Both the position numbers and the translations under genes were made by a program. Source: Daphnia pulex (lineage: Eukaryota; Arthropoda; Branchiopoda; Diplostraca; Daphniidae). Taken from it: DNA of 64,000 nucleotides. A model generated the notes under the pieces. It was not told where the DNA came from. It made no database searches and saw only the letters and a list, made by a program, of their open reading frames with translations. Within the stretch, counting starts at the first letter, position 1; each line of letters starts with the position of its first letter. The stretch is taken from NCBI RefSeq assembly GCF_021134715.1, contig NC_060022.1, positions 3,973,001 through 4,037,000 on the forward strand. Reading direction: 5' to 3'. Positions 1-11,947 of this stretch are shown piece by piece.

Positions 1-1194
1 TTACAACTTCTTCAGCTTAAACACAAAGTAATTCTTTTGGACATAAATTACCCAAACAAAAAATGGGATTCCAATTTGGAATTTTCTCCCAATGGCAATG
101 GAGAAGAATTGGAAGATATATCCTGTTCGTACGGGACTATGAAATTTGTTAAAGGTAATTTTCGTTATTCAAATTGTGTCAACCGCCGAAAAACAAATCA
201 TATTTTTGTTTTAATAATAGGAGACGTACGAGACATCAATATATTATTGAGAGCTACGCAAGGTGTCACTTGCGTCATTCATACAGGTATTCGTATACGA
301 GCTCTTTTTAAAACGACACATTTGCAGATCGAAAATCATGTGGGATTTTTTTTTTAAACAGTTGGTTATGGAATGTCTGGAGTTCAGCAAATGCCTAGTC
401 ACTCACACCTGGTGGAAGAGATAAATATCAACGGAACACGTAACGTGATTGAGGCTTGCGTCAAGAACAACTGCAGAGGACTGGTCTACACAAGCACCAA
501 CAACGTGGTCTTTGGTGGACATCCAATATTCAACGGCGATGAAAGTCTACCTTACTACCCGTTGCACAAGCAGAGTAATCATTACTCAAAAACAAAGACG
601 ATTGCCGAGCAGCTAGTTCTTACCAGCAACGGACGTGGAGATCTGCAAACGTGCGCACTTAGATTAACAGCCGTTATTGGACGCGACGAAGTGCGAACTT
701 TGCCCCGCACTGTTTGGTCCATCCGCAATGGTTTGCTTGCATTCAAATTCCATGATAAACACGGCAGCTTAGTGGATTGGATCGGAATAGACAACGCAGT
801 TCAAGGGCATGTGAAGGCGGCCCTGAAATTAGTCGATCCTGATCCCAAGACTCCTGGAATAGGAGGCCAAGCGTTTTTTCTGTCTGACGGACGACCGATA
901 TCATATTTCGACTACATGAAACCTATTTACGAGTATTACGGCCAGCCATTTCCCGCTATTCGAGTCCCGATATGGCTCATGAACTTTTTCGTTTTCTTAA
1001 TTATGTGCGTTTGCAGTCTGTGGTCAGCGTTATTTTTCGAATGTGCTCCATTTTTGAATTCTTTTGAACTTGAAAAATCTGTAGTGACTCACTATTTTTC
1101 TATTGACAAAGCCAGAAAAGAGTTGGACTACCATCCGTTAAAACCAAATGACTTATCTGATATAATCGATTGCTTATCTGAAAATGAATGGTGA
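1..1194 (+). CDS. SDR42E-type short-chain dehydrogenase / 3-beta-HSD-like (5' partial)
   Basis: Extended short-chain dehydrogenase/reductase of the 3-beta-hydroxysteroid dehydrogenase branch, closest in pattern to vertebrate SDR42E1/E2. These are NAD(P)-dependent and usually membrane-bound; the substrate here is unknown. Exons read 1-154, 221-286 and 362-1194, joined in phase; reading is open from base 1, so the Rossmann glycine motif and start lie to the left of the window. Visible marks are VILLDI (end of a Rossmann beta strand), GDVRD, VGYGMSG, the catalytic YSKTK (YxxxK) preceded by VYTSTNNVVFGG, and NGDESLPYYPLH. A hydrophobic stretch near the C-terminus (MNFFVFLIMCVCSLWSALFF) fits a membrane anchor. 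An AATAAA lies at 1342-1347. The family call is firm; the exact member is inferred. Confidence 0.88.
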
Positions 1195-3112
1195 TGGAAC
1201 TTTTGGTATTCTTTGGTTTTAATAATGTTTCTTATGGGTAGAATAACATATTTATTATCTGTACTTCTACAGTTATAAAGGTATGGCTTGTACTCTTGAT
1301 TAGCAAAGAAGTGAAGATGTAAACTCACTGAATTCTTTAATAATAAACGGAGTTTGATTTAACTATGTTTCGATGGATTTATTTCAAAACGCATTAGATG
1401 GAAATGTTTTCACGCAAATTTTTTTTCTTCTGATACGCAAAATCAAAATTTAAGTTTCTCCAAACAAACTAGGTCACGGTTAAAATAGAGGTATATAATT
1501 CAAAAAAGTTTGAATGAAATCAGCCCGCAGGTGTGGTCGTTCGTTCGGAGAAACGCGCACACATTCAGACCAGGAATCTTGCACCTGCCTGCCTACGTGG
1601 GTCTTGGTCATTATTCATTTGGAGGCCAAAAGTGATTCGTTTGAATTTTGGTGTAATAACGAGTTTTCTAATCTAAGCCGTTGGTTAAAAACAAAGCCAG
1701 ACCCAGATCGTCATAAATATTAATTATTTGTTTTTAAATATAGTATCTGACACATTAACTAGGACAGCAAAAAGAATCTTCTGTCACTTTCTAGAATTTC
1801 CCTTTCGTTTTTTGAGATGGCCATCAACTGAAAAGTTCTGGAAATTCCCATATCAGTGAGTTGTGTAATAGCGTTACAATTTAAGGTAAAAAAGAAAAGA
1901 CGAAATAAAAATTAAGTTTTTCGAAAAAAGGAATACCTAAAGTTTTTTTTTGCATTAAACAAGATAACAAACTAAATAATATTTAGTTTATTAATCAGTT
2001 TTATCTTGTTTTAAAACTTAATAAATAAATTCCCCTAATCTACAAAAGTTTTGAAAAAACCTAACCATGGAGTGTTTAAGTTGCTTCACCAACGATAACC
2101 ACCAATAGTGACTTGTTCACATGGATTATGTTGGACAAGAAAATTCTGCGATAAACATATATAATGATGCCTCCATCAATCTTTTTCAAATTTTCTTCTA
2201 ATTAGGTTGATATGGTGATCTCAGCCGGGCAAGAAAGAAAGCTATGTCTGTGTCTATCTGTCTCTGCCAACTTTTTGCACTAATTCACCCCCCCCCCCCA
2301 GGTTTACAAAATAAAGATAATACCTGCCAAAAAAGTAGAATGTTCGTTGTGAATTGCGCAAACTATTTCTTTGTAGGTTTGATCTCTGATTTCTACTATT
2401 TACTCACACAAAAAGAAAAAAGAAAGACGTTGCACGCAAGAAGTGTTTTATCACTTTCACGACATGTGTCGTTCGCTAAATTGTAGTCTGCAATGTGGGA
2501 TGGCCCAATTTTGCATTTGCCAGATTGCGAAAATGAGTCGAAAATTGACTCAAATTTTTTTTTAATTATTATATCGAGTTTTTTATTGAATTTATCTTTA
2601 AACAAAAACAAATATTCAATACAAATTATTGGGTAAAAATAATAAAAATAAATAAATCGAATAAAACTAGGTAATCCGATCAAACTAGATTTGCAACGCT
2701 GGTGTGAAAAGTAAAAGTAACCGTGAAATTCAAGAACCTGTGTTATAGCGCCTTTGTATTTTTTTTGTTTTTTCTCAGCTCGCTGAGCGTTCTCTTTTAT
2801 AGCATTACACATTTAATTTGAATCCACGCATTCCTGAAAAAACTGTAAAAAAAAAGGAGAAAACGATCAAGTTGCTTCCGGCCATCCAATTTAACGCACC
2901 CTGTTGTGTTGTCAAGATAGGGAAATTCCGTCGACTGCTGTATCACAATTACGTCCATTGGCGTGATAGTTGCTAGATTGGTTTTAGGGTGTGTGTGTGT
3001 GTGCTTGGGTAAAATAATAATACTTGTAACCATTTATTTTATTTTGTTTTAGTATTCTCTCCGCCCGCTGGGTGAATCATCCCACGCATTTCATTTCCCA
3101 TCGGTTAATTAT
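1195..3112. other. Intergenic, between convergent SDR42E-like gene and starvin
   Basis: This stretch lies between the 3' ends of two convergent genes and should hold both 3' UTRs. It contains a 13-nt C run near 2288-2300 and a short GT repeat near 2990-3003. The open frames in it have no family resemblance. Confidence 0.6.
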
Positions 3113-6100
3113 TCATTCCAAAGCGGCGGCTGGGGCTGCGCTCGGCTCTGCTGGGGCGCATGTCGGATCGTTGATATTGATCATCAACTGTGTTACATGT
3201 CTTGTCGGTGATGGCGGTACAGCTGGCAGATTAACATCTGCCATTACAACATCATTGGGTTGCAGCTCCTCGGTCTTGGTATCGTTACATTCTCCCTCTA
3301 TCATTGGCTCGTCTGGCTCCCGCTGCTGTGAATCGTTATTGACGGTAGCCGGCTCGGTTCCTTCTACGTCAGACCTCTCAATGCCGTGGAGAAGTTTGGA
3401 TTCCAGTAAGTTGATGCAGCGAGTGATGGAAGCGATCGCTTGCCTGCGCGCAACTCGCACATCATCTCGACCCTCCACTTGCACATTGTCCAGTTTCAGT
3501 AACAATCTCGTCAGCCTGTATCAAAATCAAAGAGAAAATCACAATGGTGTTGTAAATAAGCTATGAATTTGAGATGAGTACATTTCATCGAGGAATAGGA
3601 ATCCACGATCGTGACGGTCGCCACGGAATTCTTCGATACGGGGAAGGAGAGTTTCCGTCTCGCGCTGGATCCGCTCGATGAGTTCCAAATCATTGGCCGT
3701 TTGGAGATCGACTGAAGCCGAGGAGCCGGCGGATTTGCCAGAGTCATCCGACAATCGATCATATGGAAGAGGAATGGGCACGGAAGCGTCCCGGACTTCC
3801 TCTTTCTGTTTGGCCGCTTTGTCAGTTGACGGAGTGCTGCTGCTGCTGGTCGTCACCGAAATTGGTATTTGTGTGACTGGCGGAGCTGTTGTCTTTTCCG
3901 CCGCTGCCGCCGCCGGATAGAAAGGCATCGGGATGGCTGTTTTGCTCCGCTTTTCCGCAGCTGAGAATAGACCAGCCCCTTCTTCGGCGACGGAAGGAAG
4001 TAGTGGCTCATCTCGACCCTCCACCATGATGGGAATGTGACGGACATTATTACTACTGCCGCCGCTGCTGCTGCTGCTGCTAGTGGAGTTGACATGATGA
4101 ACGTTTGGATGGCGCCGCCCAAGTCCCGGCGAATCTGTGGCTTGATTTTCACGCTGGCTGTTGATGATAGGATGACCGCCGCCCGCTTGCGGTTGGTTAA
4201 GAGTTGTGGTGAACACGCGTCTAGGACTGCCGGATGAAAGATTATTGTGATCGCCATTGTCAGCGACATGTGGCGCGACTGGAGGAGCAGAACTTGCCCG
4301 GCAAAATCCACTTTTAGGTGACGCCGCTGGACTGCCGGGTGGGAAATCACCGGTGGCACTTCTGGCCGCTTGTTTGGGAATGCGATGTCGAGTGCTGGGC
4401 GAGTCGCTCCTTCCCATTTTATTGTGCTGCTGGGCTGAACCCTGTCAAAATAGCGCAATAATCAAGCGATTAATGATAGACCGTACATGAATCATAGCTC
4501 GGCCAGCGATCGTGAAAGGTCAGCCAAGCCAAATCGATCCAACAACCCAAATGAAATGTTGAATTATTACACCTAGGCGTTAGGAACTCAAATCGTCTTT
4601 GGGTAAAATGACGCAAATACACCGATCGATAGAGGAAATTTTCCCAAGCACGATAACAAGACTCGGAATATTTGAATACCAAATCAGATGATGTTGTTGT
4701 TGGCCTTGTAGCTGTTTCTGCTGCTGGAGCGCCGCCGCCGCCGCCGCTGCTGCCGGCGCTCGAGTTGCTTCCGGCGCTGCGGCCACTGCCACTAGAGGGC
4801 CAACGCTGCCGATTTCCGGCCCGTCCGAACGGCGCCGCTAGATCGGCGTCATCCTCAGTCATCCACGCCGGAATATCGTCTTGATGGAAGGCGTAGTTGG
4901 CATGATGTGGTGGCGGTGGCTGGTGTGTTGGCGGCACGGACCTATCGAACACCCGTCGAGCAGTGTCCGTAAATGGGAATCCCGTCTAAAACACAAACAA
5001 CGTAATGAGAGCTATACTCGGAATTGCTAATTAAAAAATAATACCCAGCATAGAAAAAAGACAACATCACGTCTAGGAATATAATAAATGTGGAACAAAT
5101 CAAATTTCGATCCAAACATGGACCTTGGTTTGACCTCATTGATCGCCGAGTAGTTTGACGTGCCAAAATGGCATTCCCCCAACGCTCTCTTTTTTTTTTC
5201 CGAACCGTATCGGTGGGAAGATCAACCCAAGTGACGGGCGTTTAATTTTAGAGTGGCCACATATATACACACTAGGCACTCTTCAAGAGCTGTTGCCCAG
5301 CACAACTGAAACGCGCACGGGTTATTCTCTTGTGTTATTGTTATTCCCCAAATTGCGCTCGATAGCGCAGCCCTTGAAGGTGATAACTTGAACACATTTT
5401 ACGAGCCCAAGTTTCGCCAGTCGTACCAAGGGCGAAGTTAAAAAAGAAAGAAATTGTTGAGTAATAACGGGGAAAAAAAAAGGGGAAGACGTTTTTTGGG
5501 AGTTTTCGACTGGAACTGATTCAACGCTTTCATGTCTCTCTATTTTTATCTGTTCTGCATCTGTCCCCGTTTCGACCCTGGAAGAGAGAGAGAGAGAAAA
5601 AATGATGCATTCGTCTCGGAACAACTCCTGGGAGTTCCATCCAGTTATGTATTGCAAAAATTCTAGCGACGAATCGTTACGGACGAGATTCCACACAATT
5701 GATGGTCATAACCGTGGCCATTCAAGGAGTACTGCTATATACCGTCGCTACCGAGCGAAACAAAAAAGGCCGAGAGCCCATCGTTAAAGTCATGTCCAAT
5801 TCAGGGGATGCCGAAAAAAGCTATCTTTCCAGTTCATTTCTTACATGTTGGCTGTGTGTGTCCCTATCTACTTGTTCTGTTTTTATCATTCGATCGATCG
5901 GGATAACCAATAAGCCCAGCCAAATCCGTGTGTGCTATTCATGAAACAAAAAAAGGGGATCGTATCGATACGAATAAAATACTAGGGATCTGCTGTGCCA
6001 AATCACAGCAGTTTTTTGTGTGTGTGGAAACATTACTCGCATATCCAGCTGGAACGGTAGACGCAGAACGCGCACAAGGCGGGCTGATTTCCAACAAAAA

Positions 6101-6845
6101 CCTTATTACGTAGAACCAAATGTTAGGACTAAAAGGAGGTCAACCGAGAGAGGTAGAAAAACCAAAAAAATACATGTAGGAACACTGGAAAGCCCGGAGG
6201 AGATGAAAAGTTTGGAAGAAATCTGAATGTGAACACTTTCTCTAACGTGAATGTCGAGCTGGGGAACAAAAAACGAAGAAGATGGATTTTCTCTTATTCT
6301 TTTCTCTCTTGCGCGTACATATGTTATGGGCTAGGCATTTCAATTGACGAGATGCACCCATATATGGTCTCGGCGACTATTTCTAGAGGCTATAGCTTCC
6401 AGAAAATTCGTTTAAGGGCCACCGAGAACAACGGAAACGCAATGAAAGGATGAAAGATGATGTAGATTTACTTGACTGAATGCGAGGCATTATATATTCC
6501 ACAGTCTGGTAAAGGACAAACAAACTAGCTAAACAATTCGTAATAAACGACACTTACCCGTTGAGCGGTCGATTCCCACTGTGGTGCCAAACGATCGAAG
6601 AACATTTGTCGATGCTTATCGAGCTCGTCTCTTAACGACTGGATGACTTGGTCACTTGATTTCCGCTGGGCTGTGCTGTGTCCGAACGGAGAAGATGATG
6701 ACGAAGCTGAAGCTGAAGCGGATGCGCTCGGGTCGGCGGCTGTCCGGCCAAAGTGGGAACGACGGTCGCGGAATCCGGATGGAGGCCAAGCGAATGTTTG
6801 ATCTGAAGCTAAGTCTTCTTCAGCACCGGGATCGCGATGAAACAT
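3113..6845 (-). CDS. stv: Starvin / BAG3-like co-chaperone
   Basis: BAG-domain co-chaperone that binds the Hsp70 ATPase domain, homologous to Drosophila starvin and vertebrate BAG3/BAG4. Exons in coding order are 6558-6845, 4680-4985, 3582-4441 and 3113-3515, about 618 aa. The BAG domain spans the last two exons, from IERIQRETETLLPRIEEF to RVARRQAIASITRCINLLESK, and the exon 3/4 join (LDEM-LTRLLLKLD) restores it exactly. The middle is low-complexity Ser/Gly/Pro. RHIPIMVEG resembles the IPV motif by which BAG3 binds small heat-shock proteins. No WW domain is seen. The exon 2 donor (TTG|GTATTC) is weak, so that boundary is the least certain; the start is the first ATG of the most 5' exon, and a further upstream exon cannot be excluded. 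Intron 1 is 1.57 kb, long for this window. Confidence 0.88.
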
Positions 6846-7988
6846 GACGTATTTCTTTGCAAGTAGAGACTAGCTCAACGTTCAATGTGTGACTGTTTTA
6901 TATGGATATTTTTCAAAAAAGCTCTTTTCGGGATGATACTACGCGCCGCCTCCTTGGGCTGACTTCAACTCACGAACTGGACGGCCCACATTTTTACCAG
7001 ACTGTTCTACCGTCTTCCATTTCCCCCGCCTTGACGCCGTGTTGCCACATCGCAAACTCTCTGGTCGGTTCTCGTCCTTTCGGGCTGTGAATGTTGCGCA
7101 AGTTTTGGTTGCTTTAACGTCAAACAAATATATGGGACTGTATATAAGATGGAGGAGATGGCAGCACGCGATAAAAACATTGAGCAAATAATTAACGGTG
7201 GGCGCGCCGAAAAACAAAAAATAAAAAGTGTGCAGATGTAATATTGCCTGTTTTTCTCTCATTTGATGCAGCCTTTTTGACCACTTAAGGCTGCGAGTTT
7301 AGCCGAGTCTATTCGTTAGACTCTTGGCGGAATGACGTCAGCTAGTCGATGACATCAACTGGTTAAGGCCCTCCCTTTCCTCAGACTTAGTCGACTCAAA
7401 AGCCAACCGAGGGTATCGATCTAAGGAAACTGTTTTTCTTGGGTACTTTCCAACAGTCATTTGTTACGTGTTTTTGTTCGCTGACATTCATTTTCTTCTT
7501 TTCCGTGTTAGGCCAACGTTATAGGCTACGGTGTGCCCCCAAGATACATGATGACGACACTGGCTGTCTTTAGCCTGATGCTTTCATCGTCCTACACCGG
7601 CGTGAGTTTATTAGTCATGCAGTTCCAACAGTGCCGGTGAATCAGCCTTTTTCTTGTTGGAGAATATAGTAGCCTCTTCGTCGTAAACTGCCAAAACTAC
7701 TCAAAAATTGATTACGTAAGATAGGAGACTTAAACGGTTAAGTGAACTTCCCAACTTACCATATTTGGAGAACACATTTTCAAGGGGTAATAAAACCTGA
7801 TCTCATTGACACGACACACAGTCCTCAAACATGAAAAGTAAACACAATGCGATAATGTAGTTTCCGAAGTTGAAATGATTCTATTTTCTTTGTCTGCTAA
7901 CTTTCTGCGGAAACTATTGAACGACACTGCAACTCTGCATTGTCAAAAAAAGAAAACATAAACACACGTCTGCTAGGCCTAGTAAAAA
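6846..7988. promoter_or_regulatory. Divergent intergenic region, starvin (-) / PTCD1 (+)
   Basis: About 1.1 kb between two divergently transcribed genes, so it should contain both promoters. A perfect CRE/ATF palindrome TGACGTCA sits at 7333-7340. GTATATAAG near 7138-7147 is a TATA-like string. I found no clear run of heat-shock elements, although starvin is stress-linked in flies. Confidence 0.45.
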
Positions 7989-10382
7989 ATGGCCATGCGT
8001 TATTCATTTTTGTTTGGTGTTTCACGAATATTAACTCGCCAGACATATAACGTTTGTCAGAAACATCATGCAACTACAGCTATTTTTCCCGTTCCTTCAA
8101 AAAATAAAACAATTTCCAAGAAATTAGCCATCGAGCATGATGATCCTGACGTGTTCGGTACTCTTTCTTTACGTGAGAATCTCGGAACACAAAAGTTGGA
8201 TTCTATAAAGAATCACGATAATTTTATCGACGAAGGAGATGCAATAGAAGAAAAGTTTCTTAGTTTTGAACCTGCTGACAAAAAGAGTTCTGAACAGTTT
8301 GAATTGGAAATCGAGCAGTTAATAAATGACAGAAACCTGAAAGAAGCTTTATATCGACTAGAAGTTACCATGAAAGAGGACAAAGTCAGACCATCAAGAA
8401 GTATTTTTTCCATGCTAATTGGAGCTTGTGGTAGAGCTGGATATACCAAGAAAGCTTTCAATCTTTTCAATGTGGTAAAAACAGTTATTCCAGTTACCTC
8501 CTAAGGTTCAACCTAAATACTTAGTAATGTATGCATTTTTAAAATTTCTTCTAGATGAAAAAGAGAGGCTGTGTACCAGCAGATAGCCATTATACAGCTC
8601 TATTTAATTCATGTGCAAATTCACCATGGAAAGAGGATGGCTTGCAGAGAGCAACCATGTTGAGACAGCAATTGAAAGACAAAAATGTTATTCTAAATAG
8701 GGCTCAGTATCATGCTATGATTAAAGGTAATTACATTTTGACCCTGAATTGTTTTATATACTAAAATTTTAATGCTTTCTTCCTCTAGCTTTTGGTCACT
8801 GTGGAGAAATAGGAACAACACTTGAGATCATGGACGAAATGGCAACCAATCAGATTACAGTTACAACAGAAAGCTTCAACTTCTTGCTTCAAGCTTGCAT
8901 TTCTTTACCTGAAGAAGGATTTACTCGCGCCATCCTAGTAAAAATGAACTATGATTTCTTATGGGTCACTAACAAAACTTTTGAATATTACTTTAATTCC
9001 AAGATCTGGAGGAGGCTAAGGAATATGAGAGTCACCCCTTCAATCTTTTCTTACAACCTGATGCTTCGTGCCGCTCGTGATTGTGGCGCAAAAGATATGG
9101 ATGGAAAACATCAACCTATTGAATCCATGTTGCTTTTGGAAGAAAAAACTGGCTCTCAAAGCAATAATCCATTCAATCCGGCTGTATTGACTATGTCAGA
9201 GTTAACGACCGTTACAAACCAGCTGACGGTATGTCCAAACTTCCTCGCTGAGAAAATCCAGTCGAACAACGTTATGGGTTTGGCCGGATTAGATCGGACT
9301 GAGAATCGGTATCTAGACCTATATTTTTAAATGTAATCAAGTTCGTAAATTTCAGTGCTACGTTTGTTTCCTAGATTGGCTCTTTTGGGAGGTATTGAAG
9401 GTTTTCTGGCAGAAATGAGCAAGGATCATGTTAAACCCGATATCAAGACGTTTGCCCTTCTTCTCGAGACCATAGCGTCTGATCCATCAGAAGAAAAAGT
9501 AAAATTTAATTGCTACATTAATGAGATCAATATCCTCACTTGTAAATCTTTCCAGAAACTTATGGAACAAATGAAAGCATTTGGAGTTATTCCAGATGTA
9601 ACTTTTTTGAATGTTTTCATTAAAAAACGCCAATTTCGACGAGACAATTCCGGTGCTCAAGTAGGATTGAACCTTACAGCAAATTCCATTTAGCATTTTT
9701 AATTAATAAATTTTGTTTTATGTTAGGAAGTATTAAATTACTTTCAGGAATATCAGCTCTTTCCGAACATAATGACGTTTGGGGTTCTTGCAACGGGATG
9801 TCGTTCTTCTCAAGAAGCCGGTGCGTTGATGAAAGACATGGAAAATGCCGGATTCAGGTATTAACTATATTTGGTCCATGAATTCCGTTTTTCCGCCCAA
9901 CTAACTCTGATCGTTTCCAATGCAATGCAGAGTGAATATCGAAATATTCGGATCATTTTTAAAGAACGCGATTTTTCACAAAAAATGCTATTTTATCATG
10001 GACTTACTGAAACGAGCCACGGAGATGAACTTAACATTAGACGAGAAAGCTATCAAGCTTTTGGATAAATTCAGAAGAGAAACCAAAGAAGCTATTGCAA
10101 AGCATGTAAGTGTGCATTGACTTTCATGGTTGTCCATTTTTTAAATTATTAATTTTTTATTCATATCAGGATCGAGGTTTGGAAGTTTCTAAAATCTACG
10201 GAAACGAATGGTTTAGAGAATCATTTAGAGTGTTTTGCCTTGGATACAAACCTCAAATGGAAAAACTTGAAGTAGCCCTAGAACCTCACCCTTGGCAACA
10301 GTACCGATATCCTCTAGCGAAAAAGGATAAAACCGATCAGACTTCCTATCCATCCAAGAGTGGAAAAAGTGTACAAAATTAA
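7989..10382 (+). CDS. PTCD1: Pentatricopeptide repeat protein 1, mitochondrial (PTCD1)
   Basis: Mitochondrial PPR protein; vertebrate PTCD1 acts on mitochondrial leucine tRNA processing and 16S rRNA/ribosome assembly. Nine exons: 7989-8474, 8555-8726, 8789-8937, 9004-9308, 9375-9498, 9556-9660, 9727-9857, 9931-10105, 10170-10382, giving about 619 aa. The N-terminus is basic with Arg, Ser and Thr, as expected for a matrix signal. Family landmarks in order are [61 protein letters not shown], a [14 protein letters not shown]-type repeat and the C-terminal HPWQQYRYP, all at the spacing seen in animal PTCD1. All introns are 57-80 nt. An AATAAA at 10384-10389 follows the stop almost directly. The ATG at 7989 is preceded by a short AT-rich leader. 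Confidence 0.9.
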
Positions 10383-10636
10383 AAATAAATATTTTGATAA
10401 ATGAAAGAGAGCTCTGTATTTCTTTCTTTCTGCAATATGGCTGTTTTTGAAGAGACAATTTATATAATATGGCACTCAATTCTTCTTGATACGCTCGTCA
10501 TTAGAATTTAACCCTTTGCTAAATTCAAATCACAACCTGGACGAGAAACGATCCCTGGTCCGGATATCCAGGATATGCGACAAAATCTGACTTTGGTCTC
10601 ACAGCAGAAGTGTTGTCCATTCTTCTGTTATCAGCT

Positions 10637-11705
10637 TTACAGACTTCTCTGTAACCAGTGCTTCAGCTTCGCGTACCAGTACGTCGGATAGATGTTCTCG
10701 TAGAGAGCTTGGCACCAATGATAAAGATAATCAGTGCAAAGAAGTTATGGAAAATAAATATTTTAATGAATAAAATTTGAGAATAAATAATTTTTGCTTT
10801 GAAAAAAGGATATAGTAAGCCCCAAGGGGGATGTCCTCCGTTGATATAAAGTACGTACGTAAATCCATCTTTACACTTGCCATCTACGGAATAGTAGTAT
10901 GGCAAAAACGAGTGTAACCTAATAGAGAACAATAAATATAGCAAGTTACACCAAAAGTCAAAACAAAGAAATACCTGAAATAATGTTTTTCATAAAATCT
11001 TATGGCAGCGCTATTCATTGTCAGTACATGTAGGTAAATGGCTTTACAGATTTGATTTTCACTTTGAGTCACATGAGTAAGAAAACTGTCAAGTAATAAA
11101 GATGCAACACCCTGTCTCCTAAAACTTGAGCACACACCCAGGCTCAAAATATAGCCTACAGTGCAGTTTGAATACATTCGTCCATCCAGAATTCCTTTAT
11201 CCTGTAGCAAATGTTTACAAGTAAGAAATCAGAACAAACTTTGTTTTTAAAGGAACCCACCTCCTTGTTAATAGCATTGGATTGCTTTACTTCTGCTATA
11301 AGAAGCCCCACTAGTTTTGATTGGTACACAGCAGCTAATGAATAGAACCTTGGATCAGAAGTTATGTCTCTGTACCAGGCTTCCGGGTACTGAATGGGGA
11401 ACCATTCTTTACAGAGGTCCTTAACCTGTTACCCACAAATTTTCCAATATATTTTATTAGAGCAGAATGTAGGGCAACAGCATATTAAAGTAATTTACCT
11501 GGTCCAGATCGGAAGGACAGAGAAATCTCAACTGTAAGTCTACTGTGCTCGTAAACAAGGGATTCGAGTATTGCGATGTCGCGTCATGGTGATCTCGGTT
11601 ACTATCCTTAGAGCCCGAGTACCTGGAAAGTAGAATGCACTGTTAACTCGACACTTTTTTCGAATATGATAACAATAATCACCGATACCAATTAAAGGAG
11701 GTCAT
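10637..11705 (-). CDS. NAA60: N-alpha-acetyltransferase 60 (Golgi NatF)
   Basis: GNAT-fold acetyltransferase that acetylates N-termini of transmembrane proteins from the cytosolic face of the Golgi. Exons in coding order: 11689-11705, 11499-11622, 11261-11425, 10975-11201, 10814-10918, 10637-10733, about 244 aa against 242 in human. Landmarks are VKDLCKEWFPIQYPEAWYRD, YILSLGVCSSFRRQGVASLL (acetyl-CoA loop RRQGVA), KAIYLHVLTMNSAAIRFYE, LPYYYSVDGKCKDGFTYVLY and INGGHPPWGLLDYLYHW. The C-terminus is aromatic and basic (WYAKLKHWLQRSL), fitting a membrane-binding tail. The last intron, 10734-10813, begins ATATCCTT and ends in AC; only this splice rebuilds the conserved PPW..LDY sequence. The start exon (MTSFN then split W) is inferred from phase. 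Confidence 0.9.
10734..10813 (-). other. NAA60: U12-type AT-AC intron in NAA60
   Basis: On the minus strand the 80-nt intron starts ATATCCTTTT and ends TTTGCAC. TTTTCCATAAC, close to the U12 branch-point consensus TTTTCCTTAAC, sits about 10 nt before the end. Upstream exon phase is 2 and the downstream exon supplies one base, giving GGHPPWGLLDYLYHW, which matches the animal NAA60 pattern. No GT-AG alternative gives this protein; unspliced reading runs into an unrelated tail. Confidence 0.9.
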
Positions 11706-11947
11706 AATAAATCAGATTTATTGACCAACTGCGAATTGACATTTCACCGTATCCGCCCTTAAGCGTTCAATGAGAAGTGAAGGGAATGGAATATTGTGTT
11801 CGTGTGATAACAGCGTTGCCATTAGAAAAACATTGCATCAATAAGCCGATCAAATGATCCGATTTTGTAATATTAGCCAATCAATAGGAATGTTTGCATT
11901 ACATAATTGTAACTCATAATAGAAAGCAGGGTAACTTATAATAATAA

